Below the pieces are notes generated by a model. That model searched no databases. It worked only from the letters and a program-made list of their open reading frames with translations, and was not told where the DNA came from. Shown here in pieces: positions 8,871-18,568 of a stretch of 64,000 nucleotides of DNA; the stretch's first letter is position 1, and each line of letters begins with the position of its first letter. Position numbers and translations under genes: made by a program. The stretch is from Allomuricauda sp. CAU 1633 (GTDB lineage: Bacteria > Bacteroidota > Bacteroidia > Flavobacteriales > Flavobacteriaceae): the NCBI RefSeq assembly GCF_017313225.1, contig NZ_JAFLNE010000008.1, forward strand, positions 1-64,000, given 5' to 3'.

Positions 8871-11426
8871 ATGGATGATAATTTTTCCCCCAGAGTAAAA
8901 GATGTGATAGCATACAGCAAGGAAGAAGCCCTACGACTAGGGCATGATTTCATTGGTACGGAACACCTTATGCTCGGTCTTTTAAGAGATGGAAATGGCA
9001 AGGCCATTAACATTTTGGATGCCCTAGATGTGGATTTGGACCACCTGCGTAGAAAGGTGGAAATCCTTAGTCCGGCAAATCCAAACACGGGAACCATGCA
9101 AAAAGACAAGAAAAACCTTCACCTCACCCGGCAGGCCGAGCGTGCGTTGAAGACCACTTTTTTGGAAGCAAAGCTTTTCCAAAGCTCTTCCATCAATACA
9201 GCACACCTGCTCTTGTGCATTCTTAGAAATGAGAACGACCCCACAACCAAGTTGTTGCACAAATTAAAAGTGGACTATGATAACGTCAAAGAACAGTTTA
9301 AATCCATGATTACCAGCGATGATGACTATATAGACTCCCCTCAAGCGGAATCCTTTCCGAGCGACCCAGACGATTCTGGTGATGCCAAGGAAAGTACGTT
9401 TGGTTCCAACCCTGGTCAAAAAGGGGCCAAAAAATCGAAGACCCCGGTTTTGGATAATTTTGGACGTGACCTTACCCGTTTGGCCGAAGACAACAAATTA
9501 GACCCTGTTGTGGGACGTGAAAAGGAAATTGAGCGTGTATCCCAGATATTGAGCAGGAGAAAGAAAAACAATCCTCTCCTCATTGGTGAACCAGGTGTGG
9601 GTAAAAGTGCCATTGCCGAAGGTTTGGCCCTGCGCATCATCAACAAAAAAGTTTCCCGCATCCTGTACAACAAACGCGTAGTGACTTTGGATTTGGCCTC
9701 ATTGGTGGCCGGTACCAAATACCGCGGTCAGTTTGAGGAGCGTATGAAAGCCGTTATGAACGAGTTGGAAAAGAATGATGATATTATTCTTTTCATCGAT
9801 GAGATTCACACCATTGTAGGAGCTGGCGGTGCCACCGGCAGTTTGGACGCTTCAAATATGTTCAAACCTGCGTTGGCAAGGGGTGAAATTCAATGTATTG
9901 GAGCCACAACGTTGGATGAATACAGACAATACATCGAAAAAGATGGTGCCCTTGAACGTCGTTTCCAAAAAGTGATGGTAGAACCTACCACCGTTGAAGA
10001 GACCATCGAGATTTTGATGAACATCAAAGGCAAATATGAAGACCATCATAACGTCAACTATACTGATGAAGCCATTTTGGCTTGCGTAAAGTTGACCAAC
10101 CGATATATGACAGACCGCTTTTTACCGGACAAGGCCATTGATGCCTTGGATGAAGCCGGTTCGCGGGTTCATATCGTCAATATGGACGTTCCCAAACAGA
10201 TTTTGGAGTTGGAAAACCAGTTGGAGGATGTACGTGAGTTGAAAAACAGCGTGGTCAAAAAACAAAAATATGAAGAGGCTGCCAAGCTTCGGGACGATGA
10301 AAAACGTCTTGAAAAAGAATTGGCATCCGCCCAAGAACGTTGGGAAGAAGAAAGTAGACTGCACCGTGAAACCGTTACTGAGGATAATGTTGCCGATGTG
10401 GTTTCCATGATGAGCGGTATTCCGGTGAATAAAATTGCACAGACCGAAAGCAACAAATTGGCAGAATTGCCACAGTTGATCAAAGGATTTGTAATTGGTC
10501 AGGATGAAGCCGTGGCCAAAGTGGCCAAAGCCATCCAACGAAACAGAGCGGGATTAAAAGACCCCAACAAACCGATTGGCTCATTTATTTTCTTGGGACA
10601 AACAGGAGTTGGAAAAACCCAATTGGCCAAAATTTTGGCGAAAGAGCTTTTTGATTCTGAAGATGCCCTTATCCGAATAGACATGAGCGAATACATGGAA
10701 AAATTCGCCATTTCCAGATTGGTGGGAGCACCTCCGGGATATGTTGGGTATGAAGAAGGCGGTCAGTTGACCGAGAAGGTGCGCAGAAAGCCCTACTCTG
10801 TTATTCTATTGGATGAGGTTGAAAAAGCACACCCAGATGTCTTTAACATGTTGCTTCAAGTATTGGATGATGGTTTTTTAACCGATAGTCTTGGTAGAAA
10901 GATTGATTTCCGAAATACCATCATTATCATGACCTCAAATATTGGGGCACGTCAATTGAAGGACTTTGGACAAGGCATCGGGTTTGGTACATCTGCAAAA
11001 AAAGCGCAGGCTGATACCCATCAGAAAAGTGTTATTGAAAATGCCCTTAAAAAGGCGTTTGCTCCTGAGTTCTTGAACCGTATCGATGATGTAATTGTCT
11101 TTAATCCATTGGAAAGAGAAGACATCCACAAGATCATTGATATTGAATTGAACAAATTGTTCAAGCGTATTAAGGAGATAGGGTATGACCTTAGCCTTTC
11201 TGACAAGGCCAAGGATTATATTGCTGAAAAAGGTTTCGACAAAGAATATGGAGCACGACCTCTAAAAAGAGCCATCCAAAAGTATATTGAGGATACCCTA
11301 GCGGAGGAAATTGTAAACTCCAAACTGGAAGAAGGTGACAGCATCTTTATGGATTTGGATGAGAAAAAAGAAGAGCTCACCATCAAAATAAAGAAAACGG
11401 AAAAATCACCCGAGACCGAAAAGTAA
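8871..11426 (+). CDS. clpC: ATP-dependent Clp protease ATP-binding subunit ClpC
   Basis: A 851-residue HSP100/AAA+ unfoldase that feeds substrates to ClpP. The order is Clp-N repeats (about 1-145, MDDNFSPRVKDVI at the start), AAA module 1 with Walker A GEPGVGKSAIAEGLA, a UVR/coiled-coil middle region with KYEEAAKLRDDEKRL, AAA module 2 with GQTGVGKTQLAKILAKELF, and the C-terminal D2-small domain. A TTG at 8853 in the same frame would add six residues, but ATG 8871 gives the normal family N-terminus. It is monocistronic, ending at a strong terminator. The UVR motif and the overall form favour ClpC over ClpA and ClpB. Confidence 0.95.
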   Translation: MDDNFSPRVKDVIAYSKEEALRLGHDFIGTEHLMLGLLRDGNGKAINILDALDVDLDHLRRKVEILSPANPNTGTMQKDKKNLHLTRQAERALKTTFLEAKLFQSSSINTAHLLLCILRNENDPTTKLLHKLKVDYDNVKEQFKSMITSDDDYIDSPQAESFPSDPDDSGDAKESTFGSNPGQKGAKKSKTPVLDNFGRDLTRLAEDNKLDPVVGREKEIERVSQILSRRKKNNPLLIGEPGVGKSAIAEGLALRIINKKVSRILYNKRVVTLDLASLVAGTKYRGQFEERMKAVMNELEKNDDIILFIDEIHTIVGAGGATGSLDASNMFKPALARGEIQCIGATTLDEYRQYIEKDGALERRFQKVMVEPTTVEETIEILMNIKGKYEDHHNVNYTDEAILACVKLTNRYMTDRFLPDKAIDALDEAGSRVHIVNMDVPKQILELENQLEDVRELKNSVVKKQKYEEAAKLRDDEKRLEKELASAQERWEEESRLHRETVTEDNVADVVSMMSGIPVNKIAQTESNKLAELPQLIKGFVIGQDEAVAKVAKAIQRNRAGLKDPNKPIGSFIFLGQTGVGKTQLAKILAKELFDSEDALIRIDMSEYMEKFAISRLVGAPPGYVGYEEGGQLTEKVRRKPYSVILLDEVEKAHPDVFNMLLQVLDDGFLTDSLGRKIDFRNTIIIMTSNIGARQLKDFGQGIGFGTSAKKAQADTHQKSVIENALKKAFAPEFLNRIDDVIVFNPLEREDIHKIIDIELNKLFKRIKEIGYDLSLSDKAKDYIAEKGFDKEYGARPLKRAIQKYIEDTLAEEIVNSKLEEGDSIFMDLDEKKEELTIKIKKTEKSPETEK

Positions 11427-11445
11427 AAACTATAAAACACAATTA

Positions 11446-11474
11446 AAAAAAGCTGACAGGTGTCAGCTTTTTTT
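11446..11474 (+). terminator. Rho-independent terminator of clpC
   Basis: AAGCTGACA at 11450-11458 and TGTCAGCTT at 11461-11469 form a perfect stem with a two-base loop, followed by a run of seven T. Confidence 0.9.
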
Positions 11475-11582
11475 ATGCCCAAAAATGTAGTACAAACGAT
11501 AATATTGCTTTTAATCTAATATTTTTCTGATCGCTCCTTCTTCACCATACTTTCGTCTCGAGACACTATAACTATTTGGGGA

Positions 11583-11996
11583 ATGAGATTTACTTCTACG
11601 AAGAAGACCGTTGTGGTACGTGAGTATCAGCTGGACATTGGAACCATACAGGTTTTTGATGATTACATGGTCGCTACTTTTGATGAAGGTGCCACAGTTA
11701 CGCTTGAGCGCGCTTATCAAATGATTGGGATTTCAGAAATACACTTTAGAGACCGGAATTTTGGCTACATCAGCCTACGCAAGAATTCCTATGCCGTGGA
11801 TCCCACCATCTACAATTATCTTCGTGGTTTGGACAACCTTAAAGCGTTTGCCATTGTTTCCAAAAAGGAAATAGACATGCACAACTTCAAAATAGAGAAA
11901 TTGTTCTACAAAAAGAATATGGAATTCTTTATTGAGTTTGACAACGCTTTGGCATGGGTAAAGAAAAGGGTGAGAGCAAGAAAGAATAAAAAATAG
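11583..11996 (+). CDS. Hypothetical protein, 137 aa, STAS/SpoIIAA-like
   Basis: A 137-residue soluble protein without signal peptide or membrane segment, basic at the C-terminus (KKRVRARKNKK). The pattern of short beta strands and helices (QVFDDYMVATFDEGATVTLERA; IHFRDRNFGYISLRKNSY) resembles the STAS/SEC14-like fold seen in small flavobacterial proteins, but no defining motif is present, so the family is only a suggestion. It lies between clpC and nnr, its stop codon only a few bases from that of the convergent nnr. The function is unknown. Confidence 0.65.
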   Translation: MRFTSTKKTVVVREYQLDIGTIQVFDDYMVATFDEGATVTLERAYQMIGISEIHFRDRNFGYISLRKNSYAVDPTIYNYLRGLDNLKAFAIVSKKEIDMHNFKIEKLFYKKNMEFFIEFDNALAWVKKRVRARKNKK

Positions 11997-11999
11997 ATT

Positions 12000-13535
12000 T
12001 TAGGTCTTTTCTCTATCTTCCACTTCCGGTGGGCTAAGAATTTCCATAAATCCCGGACCAATCCTATTTATTATTTCCGAAGCTTTAACGGCTTCATAAC
12101 CCAATTGGGATGCACAGATATCACCTGAGATACCATGCAGGTACACACCAAAAATAGCAGCATGTACAGGCTCATACCCCTGCGCCACCAAACCTGTGAT
12201 CATTCCCGTAAGTACATCCCCACTGCCCGCAGTGGCCATTCCCGGATTTCCAGTCGTATTCACATATCCCTTTCCTTTATATAGAGTTATGGTATGAGCG
12301 CCCTTTATGACCAGCACCACATTATGATCTAAGGAAAATGTTTTTGCCTTTTCCAATTTGTCAAAATCATCCTTCCATTTTCCAATGAGTCGCTCCAATT
12401 CTTTGGGATGCGGTGTTAAGATGGAATTTTCGGGAATGTCTTTTAGCATTTTAGGGTTTTTAGCCAAAATATTAAGTCCATCAGCATCAATGACCATGGG
12501 GCCTTTCATCTCTTTCAAAAGATTACCAAAAGCCTTGACTGTTTTCTCTTCCGTCCCGATTCCCATTCCAATGCCAATGACATCAGGAACAAAAGGGAGG
12601 GTGATTTTGGAAATGTTCCGTTCATCTTCATCTGTTAACACCATCACTTCCGGAACTGCAGTTTGGAGTGACTGATACCCGCATTTTGGAACATAACCCG
12701 TGACCAATCCACTACCGGTAGTCAAACAGGCATTGCTTGCCAATTGCACCGCTCCGATTTTACCATAACTCCCTCCAATGATCATGGAATGACCATACGT
12801 TCCCTTGTGAGAAAATTTAAGTCTCGGTCGGTACATTGGGATGATCTCAGATTTACCGATGAGTTCAAAATCGGTCTCGGTTTTCTCCAAAATTTCTACA
12901 TCCAAACCAATATCCAACAACTCCCATTGATTGATGTAAATCCCGGTCTCTGGCAAAAAGAAAACCAATTTAGGTACCTGAAAACTCAACACATAACTCG
13001 CTTCAATCACATGGGATGGGTTCCAAGGATTTCTATCCATGGGCAATCCCGAAGGGATATCCACCGCAAGCACAAAAGCCTGTGAAGCATTAATGTGCTG
13101 TATCAAATTCCCAACCCACGCGTCTGGTGCACGATTCAAACCAATCCCAAAAATGGCATCCACCACAATATCGTTCGGTGAAATTTCCGGTAAATCGCTG
13201 TCGTCATTAATAAAATCCGGCCAAACCTTTACCTCCTTCAATCGCTCCAGATTCAACAAAAAATCCTTGGAACGTTTATCACTGTAGTTCACCACATGCA
13301 CCTGAATGGCATAGCCGTGTTCATGTAGCAGTCGCGCCAAAACCATACCATCTCCCCCATTGTTGCCAATACCACAGAACAGTTGTATCTGCACGGTGGT
13401 ACCCCGTAAACGGGCATGTATCCACTCAAATAACCTGGTAGCGGCCTGCTCCATAAGGACATCACTGGCAATTTGCTGTTTTTCTATTGTGAATTTGTCA
13501 GCGTTGTAGATTTGTTGGGCAGAAAAAATTTTCAT
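12000..13535 (-). CDS. nnr: Bifunctional NAD(P)H-hydrate repair enzyme Nnr
   Basis: A 511-residue fusion of the two NAD(P)HX repair activities. The N-terminal half (about 1-215) is the YjeF_N epimerase, with FCGIGNNGGDGMVLARLL and DAIFGIGLNR. The C-terminal half (about 225-500) is the ADP/ATP-dependent dehydratase of the ribokinase-like fold, with KGTYGHSMIIGGSYGKIGA, ILTPHPKEL and the catalytic GMATAGSGDVLTGMI. It converts damaged R- and S-NAD(P)HX back to NAD(P)H in the cytoplasm. The length is usual for the fused form. It starts on ATG at 13535 and is divergent from the threonine operon. Confidence 0.95.
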   Translation of the reverse strand: MKIFSAQQIYNADKFTIEKQQIASDVLMEQAATRLFEWIHARLRGTTVQIQLFCGIGNNGGDGMVLARLLHEHGYAIQVHVVNYSDKRSKDFLLNLERLKEVKVWPDFINDDSDLPEISPNDIVVDAIFGIGLNRAPDAWVGNLIQHINASQAFVLAVDIPSGLPMDRNPWNPSHVIEASYVLSFQVPKLVFFLPETGIYINQWELLDIGLDVEILEKTETDFELIGKSEIIPMYRPRLKFSHKGTYGHSMIIGGSYGKIGAVQLASNACLTTGSGLVTGYVPKCGYQSLQTAVPEVMVLTDEDERNISKITLPFVPDVIGIGMGIGTEEKTVKAFGNLLKEMKGPMVIDADGLNILAKNPKMLKDIPENSILTPHPKELERLIGKWKDDFDKLEKAKTFSLDHNVVLVIKGAHTITLYKGKGYVNTTGNPGMATAGSGDVLTGMITGLVAQGYEPVHAAIFGVYLHGISGDICASQLGYEAVKASEIINRIGPGFMEILSPPEVEDREKT

Positions 13536-13589
13536 TCAACACAAAAATTTGATTATTTGTACGGATTTCGCAAAAAACACGTTGTAGGA

Positions 13590-13620
13590 TTTGATGAAGT
13601 AACCAAAAGTACTACTTTTA
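13590..13620 (+). promoter_or_regulatory. Candidate promoter of the threonine operon
   Basis: TTTG at 13590-13593 and TACTTTTA at 13613-13620 are separated by 19 bases, matching the Bacteroidota consensus TTG-N19-TAnnTTTG at seven of eight -7 positions. The predicted transcript starts just before the leader peptide at 13639. Confidence 0.55.
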
Positions 13621-13638
13621 TCTCCTCATAACAGAACA

Positions 13639-13728
13639 ATGCAAGTTAAACAAACGGATAGTAATCTACTTCAGATGGAATCTTTTTCATCTATCTTCAC
13701 CGTGATTACCACCACCCCTTTGGGGTAA
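13639..13728 (+). CDS. Candidate threonine-operon leader peptide
   Basis: A 29-codon frame (ATG 13639, TAA 13726-13728) whose last part reads SIFTVITTTPLG. Four of the nine codons from 21 to 29 are ACC (Thr), and Ile codons lie next to them, as in the thrL attenuator peptide of enterobacteria. An alternative inner ATG at 13675 gives 17 residues. It sits 66 bases upstream of thrA and just after a good promoter. ACCCC-TTT-GGGGT at 13714-13726 forms a short hairpin over the stop codon. I do not see a standard terminator hairpin with U-run before thrA, so the mechanism may not be simple transcription attenuation. Confidence 0.5.
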   Translation: MQVKQTDSNLLQMESFSSIFTVITTTPLG

Positions 13729-13794
13729 GTCTGCTATATATTTCCGTCCGTACTTTAATTCATTTTTCAATAGTTCTTACAATACAATTTCATC

Positions 13795-16239
13795 ATGAAA
13801 GTCTTAAAATTTGGTGGCACTTCAGTGGCCAATCCAGAGAATATCAATAAAGTCAAGTCCATAGTACAAAATCTGGGCAAAGAAAAAGCGGCCGTTGTGG
13901 TATCAGCCTTCGGGGGCGTCACCGACCTTTCATTGAACACTTCAGCTCTGGCAGCTAATCAAGATACCTCCTACAAAGAATCTTTAAAAATTATCGAGGA
14001 CAAACACATCAATGCTATAAGGGAGTTGATTCCCGTTCAAAACCAAAGCTCGGTCTTAAGCAAGGTAAAAAGTGATTTAAATGTACTGGAAACCCTCCTG
14101 GAAGGTTCGTTCTTGATTGGGGAACTGACCCCAAAACTATCCGATAAAATTGTGAGCTATGGGGAATTGTTGTCCTCCTACATCATCAGTGAATTTTTTA
14201 AGACTGAAGGACTTGACGCTGTTTGCAAGGACAGTCGAGAGCTCATTATTACCGACAATAATTTTGGCAAGGCCAATGTAGATTTTAAAAGAACAAATAC
14301 TCTTTGTGAAGCTTACTTTGCCAGTAACCCAAACCAAATTACCATACTTCCTGGATTTGTAGCTTCTAGCAGCTCAGGAAATTCAACGACTTTGGGAAGA
14401 GGGGGTTCTGACTATACAGCTGCCATTATTGCTGGTGCAGTGGAAGCAGATATTTTGGAAATCTGGACTGATGTTAGTGGCATGTACACTGCCAATCCAA
14501 GATTGGTGAAACAAGCCAAATGTGTCTCACACATTAGCTATGAGGAAGCCATGGAATTGTCCCATTTTGGCGCAAAGGTGCTCTACCCTCCTACCATTCA
14601 GCCAGTTTTGGGCAAAGGAATTCCAATTGCCATCAAAAATACATTCGACCCAGAAAATCCAGGAACACTCATTACCAAAAGCACCAATGGAAATGGGAAA
14701 ACCGTTCGCGGTATCAGTCATGTGGGGAACATCAGTTTATTGTCTTTGGAAGGTCCAGGGATGATTGGTATTCCAGGAATTTCAAAACGATTCTTTGAAA
14801 CACTTTCTCTGAAGAATATCAGCATTGTGCTCATCACCCAAGCCTCATCCGAGCATTCCATTTGCGTGGGTATCGCAGACGAAGATGTTGACACTGCCGC
14901 GGAAGCCGTAAATGAGACGTTTGAATATGAAATCTCAACCAAAAAAATCAAACCCGTAATCGTTGAGAAGGATCTTACCATTATCGCTTTGGTGGGCGAC
15001 AATATGAAAAGTCACCAAGGGTTGAGTGGTAAAATGTTCAGCACCCTTGGGAAGAACAATGTAAACATCAGGGCCATTGCGCAAGGGGCTTCGGAGCGAA
15101 ATATTTCTGCAGTCATCAAAAAAGATGATGTAAAAAAAGCGCTCAACTCTCTGCATGAAACCTTTTTTGAGGAGAACATCAAACAACTCAATCTTTTTGT
15201 AATGGGTGTGGGAAATGTGGGCTCTAAATTCTTAGACCAGATTCGGCAGCAGAAAAAATACCTGAAGGATGAGTTGAAACTCAATGTAAGGGTTATTGGC
15301 ATTAGTAACTCCAGAACCATGGCCTTTGATGAAAATGGCATTCCCCTTAAAGATTGGGAAGCCGTTCTAGCCAATGGTGAAAAAACAGATAAACAAGCCT
15401 TTTTTGACCGAATAAAGTCCCTCAACTACCGTAACAGTGTTTTTGTGGACAATACGGCCAGTGCCGAAGTGTCGGAAAGTTATCCCCACTACCTTAAAAA
15501 CAGTATCTCAGTGGTGACTTGCAACAAAATTGCCTGTTCTTCGGACTATTCCTATTATAAGGAATTGAAACAGTTGGCCAAACAATACAATTCGCCATTC
15601 CTGTTTGAAACCAACGTGGGAGCGGGATTACCCATTATTGACACCTTAAAGCATTTGATTGCTTCCGGGGATAAGGTAAAGAAGATTCAGGCGGTACTTT
15701 CTGGAAGTCTAAATTTTGTGTTCAATACCTTTAACGATTCGGTGCCCTTTCACGATGTGGTGAAACAAGCACAAGAACAAGGGTACACCGAACCTGACCC
15801 TACCATCGACCTTAGTGGTGTTGATGTAATGCGAAAAATCTTGATTTTGGCTCGGGAGAGTGGCCATCAATTAGATATTGACGATATTGCCAATGAACCT
15901 TTCTTACCGAAAGAAAGTCTGGAAACCAATTCCAATGACGCCTTTTTTGAGTCCTTGAAGAAGTATGAAGCTGACTTTCAGAAAATGTACAAAGAAGCTG
16001 CCGATTCCGATAGCAAGTTGAAATACGTCGCCCAATTTGAAGAGGGACAAGCCAAAGTAGGGCTGCAAAAAATTCCAAAAGGCCACGATTTTTACAATCT
16101 GGAAGGAAGCGATAACATTGTGTTGTTCTATACCGAACGCTATCCCAACCAACCCATGATCATAAAAGGTGCCGGTGCGGGTGCAGATGTCACAGCTTCG
16201 GGTATCTTTGCGGATATTGTACGAATTGGAAATTTCTGA
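13795..16239 (+). CDS. thrA: Bifunctional aspartate kinase / homoserine dehydrogenase I
   Basis: An 814-residue fusion enzyme carrying the first and third steps from aspartate to threonine. Residues about 1-290 are the aspartokinase (MKVLKFGGTSVA, TTLGRGGSDYTA), about 310-460 hold two ACT-type regulatory domains where threonine feedback usually acts, and about 465-814 are the homoserine dehydrogenase with NAD-binding VMGVGNVGSKFL and the TCNKIACSSDY and ETNVGAGLPIID motifs. The length equals that of E. coli ThrA. It is the first gene of thrA-thrB-thrC, with a candidate leader peptide upstream and thrB starting 2 bases after its stop. Confidence 0.97.
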   Translation: MKVLKFGGTSVANPENINKVKSIVQNLGKEKAAVVVSAFGGVTDLSLNTSALAANQDTSYKESLKIIEDKHINAIRELIPVQNQSSVLSKVKSDLNVLETLLEGSFLIGELTPKLSDKIVSYGELLSSYIISEFFKTEGLDAVCKDSRELIITDNNFGKANVDFKRTNTLCEAYFASNPNQITILPGFVASSSSGNSTTLGRGGSDYTAAIIAGAVEADILEIWTDVSGMYTANPRLVKQAKCVSHISYEEAMELSHFGAKVLYPPTIQPVLGKGIPIAIKNTFDPENPGTLITKSTNGNGKTVRGISHVGNISLLSLEGPGMIGIPGISKRFFETLSLKNISIVLITQASSEHSICVGIADEDVDTAAEAVNETFEYEISTKKIKPVIVEKDLTIIALVGDNMKSHQGLSGKMFSTLGKNNVNIRAIAQGASERNISAVIKKDDVKKALNSLHETFFEENIKQLNLFVMGVGNVGSKFLDQIRQQKKYLKDELKLNVRVIGISNSRTMAFDENGIPLKDWEAVLANGEKTDKQAFFDRIKSLNYRNSVFVDNTASAEVSESYPHYLKNSISVVTCNKIACSSDYSYYKELKQLAKQYNSPFLFETNVGAGLPIIDTLKHLIASGDKVKKIQAVLSGSLNFVFNTFNDSVPFHDVVKQAQEQGYTEPDPTIDLSGVDVMRKILILARESGHQLDIDDIANEPFLPKESLETNSNDAFFESLKKYEADFQKMYKEAADSDSKLKYVAQFEEGQAKVGLQKIPKGHDFYNLEGSDNIVLFYTERYPNQPMIIKGAGAGADVTASGIFADIVRIGNF

Positions 16240-16241
16240 TT

Positions 16242-17165
16242 ATGGAAGAAATCAAGGTTTTTTGCCCTGCTACCATTGCCAATGTTTCCTGCGGATTTGA
16301 CGTCCTCGGATTGGCCTTGGACTCCGTGGGCGATGAGATGACGGTGAGAAAAATTCCAGAAAACACCATTCGTATTACTAAAATTTTAGGTCAAGACCTG
16401 CCTCTGGAAACGGAAAAAAATGTTTCCGGTGTGGCCGGATTGGCCTTGTTGGCCAAAAGCGATTACAAAGGTGGTTTTGAAATCGAAATTGATAAACGAA
16501 TCAAACCCGGAAGTGGAATAGGAAGTAGTGCTGCAAGCTCTGCAGGTGCGGTTTGGGCCATGAACGAATTGTTGGGTAGACCCTTTTCCAATTTGGAATT
16601 GGTGCAATTTGCCATGCAAGGCGAAAAATTGGCCAGTGATGTGGCCCATGCCGATAACGTGGCCCCTGCCATTTATGGTGGATTCACTTTGGTGCGGAGT
16701 TATGACCCTTTGGACATTATCCCCATCCCTACCCCTTTGGAACTGTATGCTACCGTGATTCATCCGCAGATAGAAATAAAGACCTCGGATTCCCGAAAAA
16801 TTCTAAGGACTACCATTTCGTTGGCGCAGGGCATAAAACAATGGGGCAATTTGGGGGGACTAATCGCTGGATTGTATCAAAGCGATTACGACCTGATCGG
16901 CCGCTCGTTGCACGATCATATTGTGGAGCCCATCCGTTCCATTCTGATTCCCGCTTTTGATAAAATCAAGGCCAACTCCATTGAAGCTGGGGCGCTAGGC
17001 TGTGGCATATCCGGTTCAGGACCTTCCATTTTTGCGCTGAGCCAAGGGGAAACCAATGCCCAAAAAGTGGCCGCTTCCATGAAAGAAACCTATAAAAATA
17101 TTGGTGTTGCTTTTGACATCCATATCTCTAAAGTGAACACCCAAGGCGTAAAGAAAATCGCTTAA
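16242..17165 (+). CDS. thrB: Homoserine kinase
   Basis: A 307-residue GHMP-family kinase that phosphorylates L-homoserine. The ATP-binding loop is PGSGIGSSAASSAGA (about residues 90-103), the N-terminal GHMP motif is FCPATIANVSCGFDVLGLAL, and the C-terminal motif GALGCGISGSGPSIFAL is intact. It starts two bases after thrA and ends four bases before thrC, which indicates a single transcript. Confidence 0.97.
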   Translation: MEEIKVFCPATIANVSCGFDVLGLALDSVGDEMTVRKIPENTIRITKILGQDLPLETEKNVSGVAGLALLAKSDYKGGFEIEIDKRIKPGSGIGSSAASSAGAVWAMNELLGRPFSNLELVQFAMQGEKLASDVAHADNVAPAIYGGFTLVRSYDPLDIIPIPTPLELYATVIHPQIEIKTSDSRKILRTTISLAQGIKQWGNLGGLIAGLYQSDYDLIGRSLHDHIVEPIRSILIPAFDKIKANSIEAGALGCGISGSGPSIFALSQGETNAQKVAASMKETYKNIGVAFDIHISKVNTQGVKKIA

Positions 17166-17169
17166 CTCC

Positions 17170-18465
17170 ATGAAATTTTACAGCTTAAACCAACTTATCC
17201 CAAATACTTCGTTCAAAGAAGCCGTTATTGCCGGAATTGCACCCGATAAAGGATTGTATTTTCCCGAAAGTATTACCCCGCTTCCGTCTGACTTTTTCGA
17301 TACGATAGAAGAATTGTCCAATCATGAAATCGCATTTCAGGCCATACGGCAATTTGTCAGCGAAGACATTCCGGATGCTATTTTGAAAGAAATATTGGAA
17401 AATACTCTGGATTTTGATTTCCCCGTGGTTGAAATCGAAGAAAATGTGGCTACATTGGAACTTTTCCATGGGCCCACCATGGCTTTTAAGGATGTGGGAG
17501 CTCGATTTATGGCTAATTGTTTGGGCTATTTTTCACAAGGCGAAAAAGAGGAGGTCACCGTTTTAGTGGCAACTTCAGGGGATACGGGTGGTGCTGTGGC
17601 CAATGGCTTTTTAGGAGTTGATGGTGTCAATGTGGTGATTCTGTATCCTAGCGGCAAGGTCAGTGATATTCAGGAAAAGCAACTGACTACCTTGGGTGTA
17701 AATATTGTGGCCATGGAGGTGGACGGCACGTTCGATGATTGTCAGCGCATGGTAAAAACCGCTTTTTTGGATGGGGAAATTACAGGCCACAAAAAATTGA
17801 CTTCAGCCAATAGTATCAATGTCGCGAGATGGCTGCCCCAATTGTTTTACTTTTTGTTTGCCTATAAACAAGCTAAATCCAAAGGAAAGGAAATTGTATT
17901 CTCTGTCCCTTCTGGAAATTTTGGAAATATCTGCGCAGGAATGGTCGCCCAAAAATTGGGTATGCCTATAAAACATTTTGTGGCTTCAACCAATGTAAAC
18001 GATGTGGTACCTAAATTCATGCAGCAGGGCATTTATAACCCGGTGCCTTCCATAGCAACCATTTCCAATGCTATGGATGTGGGCGACCCCAGTAATTTTG
18101 TCCGTATCAGGCATTTGTATCAAGATGATTTGTCCACACTTCAGGAGAATCTTTCTTCATATGCTTTCACAGATGATACAACAAAAGTTGCCATGAAAGA
18201 GGTGTATTCCCAGACGGGATACGTTATGGACCCGCATGGCGCTGTAGGCTATTTGGGGTTGAAGGAATATCAAAAAAGCAAGCCAAATACCTACGGTATT
18301 TTCTTGGAAACGGCCCATCCCGTAAAGTTTTTGGATGTGGTAGAGGAAACCCTCGGATTAAGCCCAGAAATCCCGGCCCAAATCCAAAAAGTGATGGGCA
18401 AAGAAAAAAAATCCAACAAGATCTCATCCTACGATGCGTTAAAATCCTATCTGCTGGACAATTAG
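17170..18465 (+). CDS. thrC: Threonine synthase
   Basis: A 431-residue PLP-dependent enzyme that turns O-phosphohomoserine into threonine, the last step of the operon. The PLP lysine is in FHGPTMAFKDVGARF (about residue 107), and the phosphate-binding loop is ATSGDTGGAVANG. The N-terminal MKFYSLNQLIPNTSFKEAVIAG is the usual threonine synthase lead domain (Thr_synth_N). It follows thrB by four bases; gcvT begins about 100 bases later. Confidence 0.97.
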   Translation: MKFYSLNQLIPNTSFKEAVIAGIAPDKGLYFPESITPLPSDFFDTIEELSNHEIAFQAIRQFVSEDIPDAILKEILENTLDFDFPVVEIEENVATLELFHGPTMAFKDVGARFMANCLGYFSQGEKEEVTVLVATSGDTGGAVANGFLGVDGVNVVILYPSGKVSDIQEKQLTTLGVNIVAMEVDGTFDDCQRMVKTAFLDGEITGHKKLTSANSINVARWLPQLFYFLFAYKQAKSKGKEIVFSVPSGNFGNICAGMVAQKLGMPIKHFVASTNVNDVVPKFMQQGIYNPVPSIATISNAMDVGDPSNFVRIRHLYQDDLSTLQENLSSYAFTDDTTKVAMKEVYSQTGYVMDPHGAVGYLGLKEYQKSKPNTYGIFLETAHPVKFLDVVEETLGLSPEIPAQIQKVMGKEKKSNKISSYDALKSYLLDN

Positions 18466-18568
18466 CGTTTTCCCGGTTTGAATTTAACAGTGATTTGTTC
18501 AAAACATTGATTTTGATAAAGCCTTGTCTTGTACGAATTCAATAAATTTACCCCATAAACCAAAAGGA

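Noticed and set aside
13729..13794. Rho-independent attenuator between leader peptide and thrA
   Set aside because: No GC-rich hairpin followed by a T-run could be found; only the small hairpin over the leader stop codon is present.
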